From assembly GCA_963849955.1 (NCBI GenBank), contig CAWKJU010000014.1:1-64000 (forward strand): 64,000 nucleotides of DNA, read 5' to 3'. A model generated the notes under the pieces. It saw only the letters and a program-made list of their open reading frames with translations, was not told where the DNA came from and ran no database searches. The position numbers and the translations under genes were made by a program. This DNA is from CAWFGW01 sp963849955. Its GTDB lineage: Bacteria > Bacteroidota > Bacteroidia > Cytophagales > JAAEPT01. Shown here piece by piece: positions 62,358-64,000 of the stretch (positions are counted from its first letter, which is position 1; the number at the start of each line of letters is the position of its first letter).

Positions 62358-63350
62358 TTAATTAGAAATGGAAACGGCCTTTAAAATTGCTGCCACAATC
62401 TCTTTAGTAGTTATTCCATCTGCCTCGGCTTCATAGTTTAAAATGATTCGGTGCCCCAGCACATCGTAAGCAATCTCTTTAATATCTTCGGGTAACACGT
62501 AATTTCTACCATCCATAAAAGCCAATGCCTTAGCTCCCAGGTTTAAACCGATGCTTGCACGAGGCGAAACACCAAACTGAATGTAATCTGCTTCTTTTTT
62601 TAAGCCGTAGTCTTTTGGCGTTCGGGTTGCAAAAATTAACTCAATGATGTACTTCTCTAATGATTCAGAAATTTCTACCGAATTCACTGCCTGTCGGACT
62701 GCAAAGATATCTTCTACCGAAAGAACTTGTTCAGCTTTCGCTGCGAAATTCATATTAGCCATTCTACGCATCACCTCAAGCTCTGCCTCTTTACCAGGGT
62801 AATCCACCGTTACTTTCATCATAAAACGGTCAACTTGTGCTTCTGGTAAGGGATAGGTTCCTTCCTGATCCACCGGGTTTTGAGTTGCCAACACTAAAAA
62901 TGGTCGGTCCAGCGGGTACGTTGTTTCACCAATAGTTACTTGTTTTTCTTGCATACATTCGAGCAATGCTGCTTGTACTTTGGCTGGGGATCTGTTTACC
63001 TCATCAGCTAAAATGATGTTGGCGAAGATAGGCCCTTTTTTTACTTCAAATTCCGCTTTCTTTTGATTATAAATCATGGTTCCAACTAAATCGGCTGGAA
63101 GCAAGTCCGGGGTAAACTGGATACGCTTAAAATTTAAATCCAATACCTTGGAAAGCGTATTCACCGTTAAAGTTTTTGCTAACCCTGGTACACCTTCTAA
63201 CAAAATGTGTCCGTTGGTAAACAAACCAATTAACAAACGGTTGATCATATATTGTTGACCAACAACGACTTTCTCAACTTCTTTTTTGACAAGGGCAATT
63301 TTATCCTGCAACTGAGTTGAATGTTCTATTTGTGCTACTGCTTCTTCCAT
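62358..63350 (-). CDS. MoxR family AAA+ ATPase
   Basis: 330 aa. Walker A GVPGLAKT (about residue 56), Walker B ILADEVNRSP, and the family segment LATQNPVDQEGTYPLPEAQVDRF are present. MoxR ATPases chaperone partners such as vWA proteins and often precede DUF58/vWA genes; here a MATE gene follows instead. It is preceded by the ECF sigma gene and its terminator. Confidence 0.93.
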   Translation of the reverse strand: MEEAVAQIEHSTQLQDKIALVKKEVEKVVVGQQYMINRLLIGLFTNGHILLEGVPGLAKTLTVNTLSKVLDLNFKRIQFTPDLLPADLVGTMIYNQKKAEFEVKKGPIFANIILADEVNRSPAKVQAALLECMQEKQVTIGETTYPLDRPFLVLATQNPVDQEGTYPLPEAQVDRFMMKVTVDYPGKEAELEVMRRMANMNFAAKAEQVLSVEDIFAVRQAVNSVEISESLEKYIIELIFATRTPKDYGLKKEADYIQFGVSPRASIGLNLGAKALAFMDGRNYVLPEDIKEIAYDVLGHRIILNYEAEADGITTKEIVAAILKAVSISN

Positions 63351-63392
63351 AGTTCTTAGGTTTATTGCTTTATTCTCAGTTTCAAATTTAAC

Positions 63393-63426
63393 AAAAAAAA
63401 AGGCCTTAAAAACTAATTTAAGACCT
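63393..63426 (-). terminator. Intrinsic terminator after the sigma factor gene
   Basis: On the minus strand AGGTCTTAAA pairs with TTTAAGGCCT (63417-63426 and 63401-63410, one G-U), loop of 6, followed by an eight-T tract (63393-63400). Ends the sigma factor transcript before the MoxR gene. Confidence 0.9.
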
Positions 63427-63454
63427 GATGACTACAAGAATTTAATTAAACTAA

Positions 63455-63976
63455 CTACGCTACGTGTTTCAGCGGCAATTTGAAGGACAATCTGTCTGTT
63501 AAAATTTCTCGCGCCTTAAAGATTTTATGCTTTACCGTACCCATCGGAATGCCTAATTCTTCCGCTATTTCCTTATATTTAAACCCATTTAAGTATTTTT
63601 TCAATGGCGTTTTAAGTTCATCAGCTAACTTTTCAATTTGCTCATACAACTCATTCATTCGCGTATACATCTCTGGGCTCTCGTAGGACTGCTGATTAAA
63701 TACGGACTTTCGCATCAAATCTGATTTTGCAGCCTTATAATTCATCAGGCGTACATTTCTGTGGTACTGGTTGATATAGGTGTTCGACATAATCGTACAC
63801 AACCAACCTCTTAAATTAGTGTCGTGCTTGTATTTATCTTTATAAACGATGGCTTTGGTAAACGTTTCCTGCACCAAATCCTTACGATCTTCAAAATCAA
63901 GTGAAAAACGAGAAGAATAGCTCATTAACGTTTTCTGATGCTCCATTATTGCGGTTGTAAATTCTCTTGTAGTCAT
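63455..63976 (-). CDS. ECF-type RNA polymerase sigma factor
   Basis: 173 aa with sigma region 2 (about 8-78; DLVQETFTKAIVYKDKY and NLRGWLCTIMSNTYINQYHR) and region 4 (about 115-165; YKEIAEELGIPMGTVKHKIF). A flexible linker separates them. No anti-sigma gene lies adjacent in the window. It likely directs a stress or envelope regulon; the signal is unknown. The start is the ATG opening MTTREFTTAI; only 24 bp remain to the right edge. Confidence 0.93.
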   Translation of the reverse strand: MTTREFTTAIMEHQKTLMSYSSRFSLDFEDRKDLVQETFTKAIVYKDKYKHDTNLRGWLCTIMSNTYINQYHRNVRLMNYKAAKSDLMRKSVFNQQSYESPEMYTRMNELYEQIEKLADELKTPLKKYLNGFKYKEIAEELGIPMGTVKHKIFKAREILTDRLSFKLPLKHVA

Positions 63977-64000
63977 AACAGCATTTCTTTTTGTTTAACT

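Overview
The window is a chromosomal segment of an AT-rich member of the Bacteroidota. The lineage evidence is the gliding and type IX secretion (T9SS) signature: gldE-gldD, two giant proteins ending in type B (gliding motility-associated) sorting domains, and a laminarinase with a type A sorting tail. Several upstream regions also carry the Bacteroidota promoter pattern TTG-N19/20-TAnnTTTG, and a 29-residue Bacteroidota-type ribosomal small protein is present. The order mutY-ssb-gldE-gldD and the run TPR protein / tiny basic protein / rng suggest Cytophagales or a near relative; that rank is inference. I see no tRNA, rRNA, CRISPR array, prophage or intact insertion sequence.

Layout. (1) 1-6481: the start of the division and cell wall (dcw) cluster on the minus strand, mraZ-rsmH-ftsL-ftsI-murE-mraY (mraY runs off the left edge), preceded by a clear promoter and four phased MraZ boxes. 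(2) 6482-7243: non-coding, with a 115-nt element closed by a 10-bp inverted repeat and degenerate interspersed repeats. (3) 7244-26991: a DUF502 membrane protein and two divergent giant T9SS genes: a GH8 glycoside hydrolase with a very long modular tail, split by one single-base frameshift, and a 3389-aa Ig/PKD-SprB-like adhesin with nested tandem duplications. (4) 26992-38809: housekeeping genes: DUF985 cupin, gldD, gldE, ssb, mutY, HU, TPR protein, small ribosomal protein, rng, mazG, glmM, a cysteine desulfurase and a YdcF-like protein. (5) 39059-48927: accessory metabolism: FMN reductase, secreted GH16 laminarinase, an L,D-transpeptidase-like protein, a TPR-CHAT caspase-like protein (again split by one single-base frameshift), ethanolamine ammonia-lyase EutBC, and an AsmA/DUF748-like protein. 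(6) 48957-53969: stress genes: a DEAD-box helicase divergent from a cold-shock protein, a lipoprotein, a baeRF (eRF1-like) protein, a small membrane protein and a PRC-barrel protein. (7) 54134-58349: a GlxA-type regulator divergent from a tight run of eight small genes (VOC, GyrI-like, HMA-like fold, VOC, DHFR/RibD-like, NTF2-like, DUF1801, DUF4287), with matching promoters for both arms. (8) 58602-64000: an MBL hydrolase, cytochrome b561, an unknown protein, a MATE transporter, a MoxR ATPase and an ECF sigma factor.

How the parts may work together. The dcw genes form one autoregulated operon. GldD/GldE belong to the gliding/T9SS machinery, and three cargo proteins for that system are encoded here, two of them polysaccharide hydrolases (GH8, GH16), which suggests a glycan-degrading, surface-gliding lifestyle. 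Both broken genes become a single frame of whole-codon length when one base is restored, so assembly error and recent mutation both remain possible. The least described items are the GlxA divergon, the baeRF/PRC-barrel group, the 115-nt inverted-repeat element, and the adhesin's module amplification history.
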